From NCBI RefSeq assembly GCF_015644725.1, contig NZ_CP064795.1, positions 2,912,501 to 2,976,500 on the forward strand: 64,000 nucleotides of DNA. Direction: 5' to 3'. Source of the stretch: Salinimonas marina (GTDB lineage: Bacteria; Pseudomonadota; Gammaproteobacteria; Enterobacterales; Alteromonadaceae). The notes below the pieces were generated by a model that was given only the letters and a program-made list of their open reading frames with translations, had not been told where the DNA came from and ran no database searches. The translations under genes and the position numbers were made by a program. Within the stretch, counting starts at the first letter, position 1, and each line of letters opens with the position of its first letter. This document shows, in pieces, positions 32,016 through 40,295 of this stretch.

Positions 32016-32383
32016 TCAGGATAAATATAACCTCAGAAATTTACCGGTCCAGGTTTTCAGCATTGCTCTGATCTTTGTTACCGCTTTAGCCGAGCCATAA
32101 TACAACAGACCGCCAATCAGAATGGCGAGAATATCCCACCAGTCGAACGTGCGTTCAGGGATATAAATTTGCAAAATCTCATACAGACAAGCGCCAATTA
32201 GATAATACACAAAATCCGATTCGTCGTAGTTGCCCTGCCACATTGCCAGCAACGCCCCCCTATAAACACACTTAAAAAACTAGGTAGATTCTGCGCAAAC
32301 CAATAAGCCGGGGCGGCTTCCTCCTGCCAGCAGAACAGGACATAAGCCACTACAGCAATCAAGAAATAAAATATTCTTTCCAT
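32016..32383 (-). pseudogene. VanZ-like membrane protein, broken by a frameshift at a six-G tract
   Basis: Two overlapping frames together make one protein: the N-terminal part from the ATG at 32383 (MERIFYFLIAVVAYVLF) and the C-terminal part to 32016, joined at the six-C run 32255-32260 (G6 on the coding strand). One extra G would give FIGGALLAMWQGNYDESDF in one frame, about 122 residues. Features such as Tyr-Glu-Gln-Ile-Tyr-Ile-Pro-Glu-Arg-Thr-Phe-Asp-Trp-Trp-Asp resemble VanZ-like proteins, with three or four hydrophobic segments. It follows the double-glycine peptide gene and could be its immunity or helper protein; that is inference. Confidence 0.6.
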
Positions 32384-32392
32384 GTTCTTAAA

Positions 32393-32410
32393 GCCTGCCC
32401 TGGGGCAGGC
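32393..32410 (-). terminator. Hairpin between the peptide and membrane-protein genes
   Basis: GCCTGCCC and GGGCAGGC form a strong stem with a very small loop. On the minus strand it is followed by TTTAAG only, so it may give partial termination or protect the upstream message. This would favour more peptide than membrane protein. Confidence 0.45.
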
Positions 32411-32419
32411 GCCTTTTGA

Positions 32420-32607
32420 TCAGTTCAGTTTACGATACCAGTAACGTATGGAAGACTTGGTGGATGCCCAGCCATTGGAAAAATACCGGTCAATGCCGGC
32501 TTTGCCACCCATGGCTTCATAGGCATAGGCTCCAGCTATACCGTATACTATCGGCGCCACCCCCCGCTGACATTTTCCAAATCCTTGTTATCTAACTCTT
32601 TCATCAT
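32420..32607 (-). pseudogene. Bacteriocin-like peptide with double-glycine leader, broken at a six-G tract
   Basis: Starts at the ATG at 32607 (or 32604), preceded by AAGGAG. The first 16 residues, MMKELDNKDLENVSGG, are a textbook double-glycine leader of class II bacteriocins and microcins. Right after it the coding strand has six Gs (32560-32565) and the frame then stops (WRR, stop). With one extra G the frame continues for 46 residues, starting VAPIVYGIAGAYAYEAMGG and ending RYWYRKLN at 32420: a small-residue-rich hydrophobic start and a Tyr/Trp/Lys-rich end. Either real phase variation, decay or a sequencing error. No exporter or peptidase gene is nearby. Confidence 0.6.
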
Positions 32608-32733
32608 ATTCTCCTTGTTAAGACAGGATTGTCCTGCCACTTAAAAAGTACAAAAACACTGCATTACGCGCTACTGTTCCGTAGCACGGTTTTGACAGAA
32701 TCGTGAAAGAGGAAAAACTGGCATAAAGAAAAA

Positions 32734-32764
32734 CGGATTTACCGGTTTGAAACCGACAAATCCG
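32734..32764 (-). terminator. Rho-independent terminator on the minus strand
   Basis: CGGATTT (32734-32740) pairs with AAATCCG (32758-32764), with an inner CGGTTT/AAACCG stem. On the minus strand it is followed by TTTTTCTTT. It implies a short minus-strand transcript ending here, upstream of the peptide gene. Confidence 0.75.
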
Positions 32765-33067
32765 CCTTGAGGTAGGAGGTTACGCAGTCAGGGCTGAAGC
32801 CTGCGTAATGTTGTAGACAATAAAGGTCGCGATAACCGCGTTGCTTACCGCCACAATGATTCAGCCTATTACAATGGTTGGGTCACCTACAGTTCGCCGT
32901 TTGTGCCTGTTTCCTTTGCGCTTTTTGGCTTTTGAGTGCAAGTTATGCTATCTGATGAAGCTGTGCATACTGCCCTATTGAACGCTTCTGCCAGAATGAA
33001 AATTAAGCTTGCTGAATCGTCTTGTGTATCGGTGGTACGATGTTATCGCCAATGAATAGCGAATTGG
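32765..33067. other. Gene-poor stretch upstream of the peptide locus
   Basis: About 300 bases with no supported gene. On the minus strand there is a 26-codon hydrophobic stretch (32783-32860) with no start codon, ending 16 bases before the terminator stem. The inverted repeat TTACGCAG/CTGCGTAA lies at about 32780-32808. The next gene to the right (DUF3718) ends at 33068. Confidence 0.5.
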
Positions 33068-33469
33068 CTATTTTGCGGCCACCAGTACCGCATTGATGGT
33101 TTCAGGTACTATTCGAGCCGTTTCCAGATCTTTGATTTCGACCCTTGGTTTTAACGGGTCACCGAAACGTTCCAGAATCCGCAGGGTATCGGCCGCGCCA
33201 TAATAGCTGGCAAAATTTGCTACAGTCATATCATTGCACATTAACCCTTTACCCACCATACGATATGCAGGGCCGGCAATGTTTTTGCCCGGCACTATCT
33301 GTAATACCGCACGATGAAGATCCACACGGTCATTTTCAGCAGCATGCCGGCAGATAGAAATTAAATCTTTTTCCAATTCTTTAGGGTAGCTGTCGGCCAT
33401 TGCGGTATTCAAACCCGCAGATAGCGCTAGAACTGTTAGGCCAAGAGGTAGAACTTTTAATTTATTCAT
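33068..33469 (-). CDS. Exported DUF3718 protein (second copy)
   Basis: From the ATG at 33469, 133 residues. An N-terminal signal peptide (LKVLPLGLTVLALSAGLNTAMA) is followed by the same motif pattern as the protein at 29448-29780: LEKDLISICRHAAENDRVDL and VGKGLMCNDMTVANFASYY, each with a Cys. A longer frame reaching 33613 lacks a good start. A tail of ~40 residues after the DUF3718 core (ERFGDPLKPRVEIKD) is not in the other copy. Function unknown. Confidence 0.8.
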   Translation of the reverse strand: MNKLKVLPLGLTVLALSAGLNTAMADSYPKELEKDLISICRHAAENDRVDLHRAVLQIVPGKNIAGPAYRMVGKGLMCNDMTVANFASYYGAADTLRILERFGDPLKPRVEIKDLETARIVPETINAVLVAAK

Positions 33470-33741
33470 GACATTTTCCTTCGGCGTGAGTCGGTGTGAG
33501 CGGGAACAGCGCTGGCAATACATTTGCACAGACTCGGTAAGCTTATACCCACTATTGATATCAGACCCTGATAAAACCGTGAAAGTTACATGAAAATATG
33601 CTGAAAAAAACATGATGTTTTTATTTCTATAGCATTCAGCCCTTTAGGCGGTACCGGAACTCTGTTCGGCGGTAACTGACCCCGACATTTTCATGCTGTG
33701 CTATTATTTTAAGTACATACTCCGTCCGAGCAGGCTTTTTT

Positions 33742-34122
33742 ATGAAGCCCTCTTCGTTTTTAAACTACGATGGCAGTACCCATACCGTAAGCAATGCTCA
33801 GGGAGAGTCCAAAACATTATCACCACAGTGTGCGGCATTACTGGCGATGTTTCTGGAAGAGCCCCAGGGCATTGTCACCCGCGAACAAATACGCCAGACC
33901 ATTTGGCAGCACAATAATGTGGTTAGCGAAGATTTGATAAATCACCTGATTTATCGATTAAAAAAAGAACTCAATTGCTTACCCAATACGCCCGCCTGGC
34001 ATATTGAGGTAATTCCCAAAACCGGCTATCACCTGGTGGTTGAGTCGGCCACTTCCCCCGTTAAGACATCCTGGTGGCAAAATTGCTGGCAATGGCTAGA
34101 GCGATGGCGTCTGAAGCCTTGA
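33742..34122 (+). CDS. Stand-alone OmpR/PhoB-type winged-helix DNA-binding protein
   Basis: A 126-residue protein consisting of one Trans_reg_C domain: LSPQCAALLAMFLEEPQGIV, then the recognition-helix region VSEDLINHLIYRLKKEL and the wing IEVIPKTGYHLVVE. There is no receiver domain and no membrane segment, unlike OmpR or CadC/ToxR types; the tail has several Trp (SWWQNCWQWLERW). Could be a solo regulator, or one controlled by protein contacts via that tail. Target is unknown. The start overlaps no other gene; the upstream region has a weak ribosome-binding site. Confidence 0.8.
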   Translation: MKPSSFLNYDGSTHTVSNAQGESKTLSPQCAALLAMFLEEPQGIVTREQIRQTIWQHNNVVSEDLINHLIYRLKKELNCLPNTPAWHIEVIPKTGYHLVVESATSPVKTSWWQNCWQWLERWRLKP

Positions 34123-34330
34123 GCTAACAACATTGCTTTGCAGCCTGGCAAGCCCTATAAATTCATTTTTATCATGAAGTTATAAGAACACCTGGGGCGT
34201 TTTATGGAACTAAACCTGGCACATCGCTCAAAATTCCCTCGACACAGCGGCCCTATTTCTTTATATTGCGCGCCCTCGGCTCTGGTACAGAGCCTGTTTT
34301 TCTTCTGATTTTACCCTCTGGATACCTGAT

Positions 34331-35920
34331 TTGATTACCACTGCCAACATCACCATGCAATTTGGCTCTGAGCCATTATTTGAAAACATTTCTGCTAAAT
34401 TTGGGCACGGCAACCGCTACGGCCTGATTGGCGCGAATGGCTCAGGCAAGTCGACCTTTATGAAAATTTTAAGCGGTGAGCTGACCCCGTCTGCCGGCAA
34501 TGTTTCGTTTGCACCGGGGACCAAGCTGGGGATCCTGAGCCAGGATCAGTTCGCTTTTGAAGAGATGACTGTGGTCGACACCGTTATTATGGGCGATCGT
34601 GAACTGTGGGAAATCAAACAGGAACGTGATGCTATCTATAGCAACCCCGAGATGAGCGAAGAAGACGGCATGCGGGTGGCCGACCTGGAAACGCAATTTG
34701 CCGAGATGGATGGGTATACGGCAGAAGCTCGGGCCGGCGACATTCTTAATGCGGCCGGCATTGAAGAGTCGTACCACTTTGGCCTAATGAAGGAAGTTGC
34801 GCCGGGCCGCAAAGTGCGAGTATTGCTGGCGCAGGCCTTATTTGCTGAGCCTGATATTCTGCTGCTGGATGAGCCTACCAACAACCTGGATATTTACACT
34901 ATTCACTGGCTGGCCGAAGAGCTGAACAAGCGTAAGTCTACCATGATTATCATCTCCCACGATCGTCACTTTTTAAACTCGGTATGTACCCACATGGCCG
35001 ACATTGATTATGGTGAATTGCGGGTGTATCCGGGTAATTATGATGCCTTTAGCGAGGCGGCCGCGCTGGTGCAGGAACAATTGCATAGCGAGAATGCGAA
35101 AAAGTCTGCTGAAATCGAAGAGCTGCAAGGCTTCGTAGCGCGCTTTTCTGCCAACGCCTCAAAGGCAAAACAGGCCACCTCGCGGGCCCGCCGACTGGAG
35201 AAAATCGAGCTGGCCGACATCAAATCATCCAGCCGACGTAAGCCCTATATCCAGTTTAAGCAGCATAAAAAGCTGCATCGTCTGGCGATTACCTTAGAAG
35301 AACTGGGCCATGGCTATGCTGACTTACCGTTATTCAACAATGCTAATCTGTTGTTGGAAGCCGGTTCGCGCCTGGCCATTATTGGCGAGAACGGCGCCGG
35401 AAAAACCACCCTGTTAAAATGCCTGATCAATGAGCTGGACGCTAATGAAGGTATGGTGAAATGGGCAGAAAATGCCGCTGTGGGTTATATTCCTCAGGAT
35501 AGCAGTGCTCACTTTAGCAGCGACATGACCTTATTTGAGTGGATGTCGCAATGGCGCGGCCCCAAACACGATGATTTACAGGTCAAAGCCATGCTGGGAC
35601 GCCTGTTGTTTGGCTCAGATGACTTTAACAAGAAAGTGAAGGTGTGCTCTGGCGGTGAAAAAAACCGGTTACTGTTTGGTAAGCTGATGCTACAGGACAT
35701 CAATGTGCTGGTGATGGATGAACCCACCAACCACCTTGATATGGAGTCTATTGAGGCGCTGAATAACGCGATGCTGAATTTTGACGGCACGGTCATTTTT
35801 GTCAGCCATGACCGCGAATTTGTCTCTTCTCTGGCGACGCAGATTATCGAAATCAAAGATCAGCAGATTCATAATTTTGAAGGCACCTACGAGGAGTTTC
35901 TGGACCACCGCGCAGCCTGA
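34331..35920 (+). CDS. ybiT: ABC-F ATPase, YbiT type
   Basis: ABC-F proteins act on the ribosome, rescuing stalls or altering translation; YbiT is one of the E. coli types. The 529-residue protein has two ABC domains: Walker [10 protein letters not shown] with [12 protein letters not shown], and GENGAGKTT with [12 protein letters not shown]. Between them lies the ABC-F linker (about 240-310; [20 protein letters not shown]). The second signature reads SGGEKNR; the first lacks a typical LSGG ([10 protein letters not shown]), as E. coli YbiT also does. The start is a TTG at 34331. No membrane segments. Confidence 0.95.
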   Translation: MITTANITMQFGSEPLFENISAKFGHGNRYGLIGANGSGKSTFMKILSGELTPSAGNVSFAPGTKLGILSQDQFAFEEMTVVDTVIMGDRELWEIKQERDAIYSNPEMSEEDGMRVADLETQFAEMDGYTAEARAGDILNAAGIEESYHFGLMKEVAPGRKVRVLLAQALFAEPDILLLDEPTNNLDIYTIHWLAEELNKRKSTMIIISHDRHFLNSVCTHMADIDYGELRVYPGNYDAFSEAAALVQEQLHSENAKKSAEIEELQGFVARFSANASKAKQATSRARRLEKIELADIKSSSRRKPYIQFKQHKKLHRLAITLEELGHGYADLPLFNNANLLLEAGSRLAIIGENGAGKTTLLKCLINELDANEGMVKWAENAAVGYIPQDSSAHFSSDMTLFEWMSQWRGPKHDDLQVKAMLGRLLFGSDDFNKKVKVCSGGEKNRLLFGKLMLQDINVLVMDEPTNHLDMESIEALNNAMLNFDGTVIFVSHDREFVSSLATQIIEIKDQQIHNFEGTYEEFLDHRAA

Positions 35921-35929
35921 TAAATTTGC

Positions 35930-35964
35930 GCCATGCTGTTGCCGGTATCAGGTAACAGCATGGC
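35930..35964. repeat. 14-bp inverted repeat after ybiT
   Basis: GCCATGCTGTTGCC and GGTAACAGCATGGC pair almost perfectly around a 7-base loop. No T run follows on the plus strand; it may still act as a transcript end or stabiliser for ybiT. Confidence 0.55.
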
Positions 35965-36176
35965 TGACTAAGCCACTGATGCTTGGGTTATCCCCTCAGC
36001 CCTCTCTCCCATGCTTTTGTTAGCTTTACTATCCTGTCTTTGCCTCTTCGGAACACGATTTGCTTTTACCCACCACATGTCTAAACCATCACGTTTTTGT
36101 GTGAGAAGTTTGCGCTTCCCTGACAAAAACCGTCCATAATTTACACAGCTGTTCTCTACAATTAAGGAGTGAACCG

Positions 36177-36902
36177 ATGAGTAAGCACGCCGTTTTGTAT
36201 CGGATGATGACTGATAAACATATTTGCCCATTCGGGCTGCGTTCAAAAGATTTACTGGAACGTCAGGGCTATCAGGTCGAGGATCATCATCTGACTTCCC
36301 GAGAGGAAATTGACGCATTTAAGGAAAAACATAGTGTCGATACCACCCCACAAACCTTTATCGATGATGAACGGGTGGGCGGCTACGAAGAACTTCGTGA
36401 CTTTTTTGGCAAGGACGAAGCCGGTCAGCAAGGCACTTCATATACACCGGTAGTAGCCATCTTCTCAGTAGCACTGGCCGCCGCACTGGCCATGGTTTTG
36501 CCCGGCGCGCTGTTATCACTGCAGACCCTGATGTTGTTTATCGGTTTTGCCATGATTCTGCTGGCGGTGCAAAAGCTGCAGGATCTGCATAGCTTTACCA
36601 ATATGTTTATTACCTACGACCTGCTCGCCATGCGCCATCTGCGCTATGCCTACGTGTACCCGTTTGTGGAAGCCTACGCAGGGATTGGCATGATAGCCGG
36701 TTTTTCCGCCTGGCTGGTGGCACCCTTTTCACTGTTTATTGGCGTAGTGGGCGCAGCGTCGGTGTGCAAAGCCGTATACATCGACAAGCGCGAATTGAAA
36801 TGTGCCTGTGTGGGCGGCAGCAGTAATGTACCGCTGGGCTTTGTGTCTTTGTCTGAAAATCTGTTTATGATTGTAGGTGCCTTGCTGATGATGTTTATCT
36901 GA
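36177..36902 (+). CDS. Glutaredoxin-MauE/DoxX-like membrane fusion protein
   Basis: A 241-residue protein. Residues 1-80 are a glutaredoxin-like thioredoxin fold with CPFG as the active-site motif (glutaredoxins usually CPYC) and the cis-Pro region TTPQTFIDDERVGGY. Residues ~90-241 hold four hydrophobic helices like MauE/DoxX proteins, with a Cys pair in LKCACVGGSSNVPLG. This suggests a membrane thiol-relay protein. The N-terminus follows TAAGGAGTG at good spacing. A rho-independent terminator follows, so it is monocistronic. A single active-site Cys in the glutaredoxin half would allow only a monothiol mechanism; this is inference. Confidence 0.85.
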   Translation: MSKHAVLYRMMTDKHICPFGLRSKDLLERQGYQVEDHHLTSREEIDAFKEKHSVDTTPQTFIDDERVGGYEELRDFFGKDEAGQQGTSYTPVVAIFSVALAAALAMVLPGALLSLQTLMLFIGFAMILLAVQKLQDLHSFTNMFITYDLLAMRHLRYAYVYPFVEAYAGIGMIAGFSAWLVAPFSLFIGVVGAASVCKAVYIDKRELKCACVGGSSNVPLGFVSLSENLFMIVGALLMMFI

Positions 36903-36935
36903 GGCGAATGGGTCTTCATCTAACTCTGTCAACTA

Positions 36936-36968
36936 CGCACCGTCGGCGCTAGCCACGGTGCGTTTTTT
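36936..36968 (+). terminator. Rho-independent terminator of the glutaredoxin-membrane gene
   Basis: CGCACCGT and ACGGTGCG (8 bp) around an 11-base loop that has its own GGC/GCC pairing, followed by six Ts. Confidence 0.85.
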
Positions 36969-36999
36969 GCTGATAGGTCTGTTGATAGGTTTGCTGAAC

Positions 37000-37377
37000 C
37001 TACTGCAAATAGGTGCGTAACCCGGGCAGTCCGGCCAGTAATTTGCCAGCCTGGCGCTCGGTGTTTTCAAATAAGCGCATGGCCTGTGCAGCATCGGTGT
37101 GCTGGGTAGTGGCATAACCCATCCCGTATAGCACATACTGCTGACTGGCGGCAGAGAACAACTCATGTTTGGCCAAGCTGTCATAAATCCACGGCGGCTG
37201 GGTCTGCCACACAGTCAGATTATCACGTAGCGATGATGGCGAGCTGTGAGGCTGACGATGATCGCACCAGTAGCGGCTGTCGGTGCGTTTATTTAACGCA
37301 TAATGCAACTTTAAAAAATCGATAATTTCCTGCCAGCGCTGGGTGGTCAGGGTATTAAACCGTTGCGCCCAGGATTT
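37000..37377 (-). pseudogene. 3' remnant of a flavin-dependent tryptophan halogenase-type gene
   Basis: On the minus strand about 125 codons read as the C-terminal end of the tryptophan halogenase family: DFLKLHYALNKRTDSRYW, PSSLRDNLTVWQ, then LFSAASQQYVLYGMGYATTQ. The N-terminal FAD-binding part (~380 residues) is missing; an in-frame stop lies just upstream (37378-37380), exactly where the neighbouring gene fragment begins. In marine bacteria such genes sit in carbohydrate-uptake loci beside TonB receptors, so this is probably a leftover of such a locus. Confidence 0.8.
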
Positions 37378-37394
37378 TTATAGCAAAAAACAAC

Positions 37395-37664
37395 ATGGAA
37401 AGCTGGAAACCGGCGGTCAATCAGCTTTGTCGCGTTATTGCCTCGGCGGCTATCGTGGTCACTCCGGATAAACTGGTGCTTACCGGCCCGCTGTGTGAGA
37501 CCCCCGGGTTGTCTGAGGCACTAAAAGAAGGCATTGAAGCTTACCTGCTGCGCCCACTGCCTATTTTGCGCAGCTTTATGCCAACTAATGCCCCGGTCGA
37601 AGGCGCGGCCTGGGGCGCCTATAACCTGATGCTGGCCCAGTCCCATGTACTTGGCGCCTCATAG
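37395..37664 (+). pseudogene. 3' remnant of a ROK-family (sugar kinase/repressor) gene
   Basis: 89 codons on the plus strand match only the C-terminal end of a ROK protein: LCRVIASAAIVVTPDKLVLT, then GPLCETPGLSEALKEGIEAY and EGAAWGAYNLML. The N-terminal two thirds, including the ATP and sugar sites and the zinc motif, are gone. The ATG at 37395 has no ribosome-binding site, and translation is unlikely. It faces the halogenase remnant head to head across ~15 bases, the signature of a deletion or rearrangement junction. Confidence 0.72.
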
Positions 37665-37730
37665 TTGCCTGAAACAGAGCAAAAACCGGACGCTGCAAAC
37701 GCCTTTTACGCTGCAGTGACAGAAAATACG

Positions 37731-37746
37731 ATTAGGATAATCTAAT
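37731..37746. promoter_or_regulatory. Inverted repeat upstream of katG, possible operator
   Basis: ATTAG and CTAAT flank GATAAT, about 85 bases before the katG start. Operator role is only a guess; no OxyR-like half-site spacing was confirmed. Confidence 0.25.
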
Positions 37747-37831
37747 TTACTTATTTCCTAAATTCAGGATTTTGAACGATTCTTAATAAGTGTTTCCACT
37801 CAGGTAAACTCCAATTCTAAGGAAGAAAATC

Positions 37832-40054
37832 ATGTTTAAACGAGTCCTACGTGTCGCCACGGCGGTCAGTCTTACCTTGTCGCCGGTAGCGGTAACCATA
37901 GCAGCGCCAACGGTGACTAATGAGGCCCGCAGTAACGCTTTCTGGTGGCCCGAGCAATTAGATTTATCCCCCCTTCGCGCCCATGGCGTTGAATCCAACC
38001 CTTATGGGGCACAATTTGACTATGCCGAAGCATTCGAACAGCTGAATCTGGCTGATGTTAAAGCGGATATTCGTAAGGTATTAACCACCTCTCAGGACTG
38101 GTGGCCGGCAGATTATGGCCATTACGGGCCGTTCTTTATTCGTATGGCGTGGCATGCTGCCGGCACCTATCGGGTGGTGGATGGTCGCGGTGGCGCCGGT
38201 GGCGGCCAACAGCGCTTCGACCCTTTGAACAGCTGGCCAGACAATGCCAATCTGGACAAAGCCCGCCGGTTGCTGTGGCCCATTAAACAAAAATATGGCC
38301 GTAATATCTCCTGGGCGGATTTAATGGCACTGACCGGCAATGTTGCATTAGAAGATATGGGCTTTACTACCTTTGGCTATGCCGGTGGTCGCGAAGATGA
38401 CTGGGAGCCGGATCTGGTCTATTGGGGGCCCGAAGAAAAAATGCTTACCGATGAGCGCCGGGACAAAAAAGGCAAGCTGAAAGGCCCGTTGGCAGCAGTA
38501 GAAATGGGATTGATTTATGTTAATCCTGAAGGCCCGCATGGTAATCCTGATCCCCTTGCCGCCGCCAAAGATATTCGGTTGTCCTTTGGTCGCATGGCCA
38601 TGAACGACGAAGAGATTGTGGCTTTGATTGCCGGTGGTCACACCTTCGGCAAGGCCCACGGTGCCAAAAAAGCCGACTGTCTGGGTAAAGAGCCTGCGGC
38701 GGCGGATATCGAAGACCAGGGTATGGGCTGGAAAAACAAATGTGGCAAAGGCAATGCCGAAGATACCATGACCAGTGGCTTGGAAGGCGCCTGGACTGTA
38801 ACCCCCACCCAGTGGACCACCAATTATCTGGAGAACTTGTTTGCTTTTAACTGGGTGAAAACCAAAAGCCCGGCGGGGGCCACTCAATGGGTACCGGATT
38901 CAGAATCAGCCAAAAATATGGTGCCGGATGCCCATATTGAAGGCAAACGTCATGCGCCGATCATGTTCACCACCGATGTGGCCATTAAGAAAGATCCTGA
39001 GTTTCGTGAAATCGCACTTAGGTTCAAGGAAAATCCAGAAGCCTTTGAACTGGCATTTGCTAAAGCCTGGTTTAAGCTGAATCACCGTGATTTAGGTCCC
39101 CGGGCCCGTTATCTGGGTAATGAGGTTCCGCAAGAAATCCTGAAGTGGCAGGATGCGATCCCGAAGGTAGACTATACCCTGGTAAATGATGCGCAAATTA
39201 AAACGCTGAAATCACGTATTCTGGACAGTGGTCTGTCGGTACCCGAGCTGGTCAGAACCGCCTGGGCATCGGCAGCCAGCTATCGGGATACCGATATGCG
39301 CGGTGGTGCCAACGGCGCCCGGGTACGTCTGGCGCCGCAGAATGACTGGCCGGTGAACAATCCTGAAGAACTGGATAACGTTCTTAAACAGCTGACGCAG
39401 ATCCAGCAGAACTTCAATAAGAACAACGGTGATGTACAAATTTCGCTGGCCGATACCATCGTACTCGGTGGCGCCGCCGCCATCGAAAAAGCGGCAAAAC
39501 AGGCTGGCTACGAGGTAGACGTGCCCTTTGAGCCGGGTCGCAATGATGCCAGCGCCGAAATGACCGATGTGAAGTCATTTAAGTGGCTAGAACCCAAAGC
39601 CGATGCATTCAGAAACTACTACTCTGACGAGGCCTTTAAAGGCCCGACAGAGATGTTGGTGGAACGTGCGGATTTATTGGGGTTGGGCGTACCACAAATG
39701 ACCGTGTTGATAGGCGGCATGCGGGCACTGGGCGCGAATTATAATGATACAGAACATGGCGTGCTGACCCAGACGCCTGGCCAGCTTAACAACGCCTTTT
39801 TCACCAACCTGCTGGACATGTCTACCCGGTGGGAAAAAGTCGACAACCAGGCTGGTGTGTACCAGGGGGTAAATCGTCAAAGTGGTGAGAAAAAATGGAC
39901 CGCCACCCCGGTGGATCTGATTTTTGGTTCAAACTCTGAGCTGCGTGCCATTGCTGAAGTGTACGCATCAAAAGATGCAGAGCAGAAGTTTGTGGATGAC
40001 TTTGTCAGCACCTGGGTGCAGGTAATGCAAAACGATCGGTTTGACCTGCAATAG
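37832..40054 (+). CDS. katG: Catalase-peroxidase with signal peptide
   Basis: A 740-residue bifunctional heme enzyme that removes hydrogen peroxide. An N-terminal signal ([20 protein letters not shown], cleavage near AAP) points to the periplasm, as for E. coli O157 KatP, while most KatG are cytoplasmic. Catalytic residues are all present: distal Arg104, Trp107, His108 ([11 protein letters not shown]); proximal His270 ([10 protein letters not shown]). The Met-Tyr-Trp adduct is Trp107, Tyr229 (LIYVNPEG) and Met255 (RMAMND). By coincidence of the signal length the numbers equal those of the M. tuberculosis enzyme. The duplicated C-terminal domain is complete. An AAGGAAGAAAA ribosome-binding site precedes the ATG. 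Confidence 0.97.
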   Translation: MFKRVLRVATAVSLTLSPVAVTIAAPTVTNEARSNAFWWPEQLDLSPLRAHGVESNPYGAQFDYAEAFEQLNLADVKADIRKVLTTSQDWWPADYGHYGPFFIRMAWHAAGTYRVVDGRGGAGGGQQRFDPLNSWPDNANLDKARRLLWPIKQKYGRNISWADLMALTGNVALEDMGFTTFGYAGGREDDWEPDLVYWGPEEKMLTDERRDKKGKLKGPLAAVEMGLIYVNPEGPHGNPDPLAAAKDIRLSFGRMAMNDEEIVALIAGGHTFGKAHGAKKADCLGKEPAAADIEDQGMGWKNKCGKGNAEDTMTSGLEGAWTVTPTQWTTNYLENLFAFNWVKTKSPAGATQWVPDSESAKNMVPDAHIEGKRHAPIMFTTDVAIKKDPEFREIALRFKENPEAFELAFAKAWFKLNHRDLGPRARYLGNEVPQEILKWQDAIPKVDYTLVNDAQIKTLKSRILDSGLSVPELVRTAWASAASYRDTDMRGGANGARVRLAPQNDWPVNNPEELDNVLKQLTQIQQNFNKNNGDVQISLADTIVLGGAAAIEKAAKQAGYEVDVPFEPGRNDASAEMTDVKSFKWLEPKADAFRNYYSDEAFKGPTEMLVERADLLGLGVPQMTVLIGGMRALGANYNDTEHGVLTQTPGQLNNAFFTNLLDMSTRWEKVDNQAGVYQGVNRQSGEKKWTATPVDLIFGSNSELRAIAEVYASKDAEQKFVDDFVSTWVQVMQNDRFDLQ

Positions 40055-40085
40055 GCTGAATCAGGTTTTACATTGGTAACCATTA

Positions 40086-40111
40086 AAAGGCCAGCACTGA
40101 TGCTGGCCTTT
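40086..40111 (+). terminator. katG rho-independent terminator
   Basis: AAAGGCCAGCA, CTGA loop, TGCTGGCCTTT: a perfect 11-bp stem, 31 bases after the katG stop, ending in Ts. Confidence 0.9.
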
Positions 40112-40295
40112 GTTATAACCAAACCTACCCTCGAGACGGAGTCTGGTGTGAACTGAGCTGCTTTCATTCCGATAAATTTTTAACCCGGCCGGCGCGTCGC
40201 CAGATGCCTGCTTCCCATAGCGCTGTGACAGCGCTTGCCCCTTTTCTGGCTAAATCTATACATCCTATGACGCTCCGGCGTATAATTGCCAATCT

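Noticed and set aside
31828..32016. 62-codon minus-strand frame after the tRNA
   Set aside because: No ribosome-binding site; it covers the inverted repeats and reads as non-coding.
31635..33469. Integrative element inserted at the tRNA
   Set aside because: No integrase gene and no direct repeat of the tRNA 3' end was noticed to the right; the patchy content alone is not enough.
33470..33613. Longer start for the second DUF3718 gene
   Set aside because: The extension has no ribosome-binding site and would place about 48 residues before a clear signal peptide.
36933..37184. 83-codon frame beside the halogenase remnant
   Set aside because: It is another phase of the same remnant; the halogenase-like frame explains the region better.
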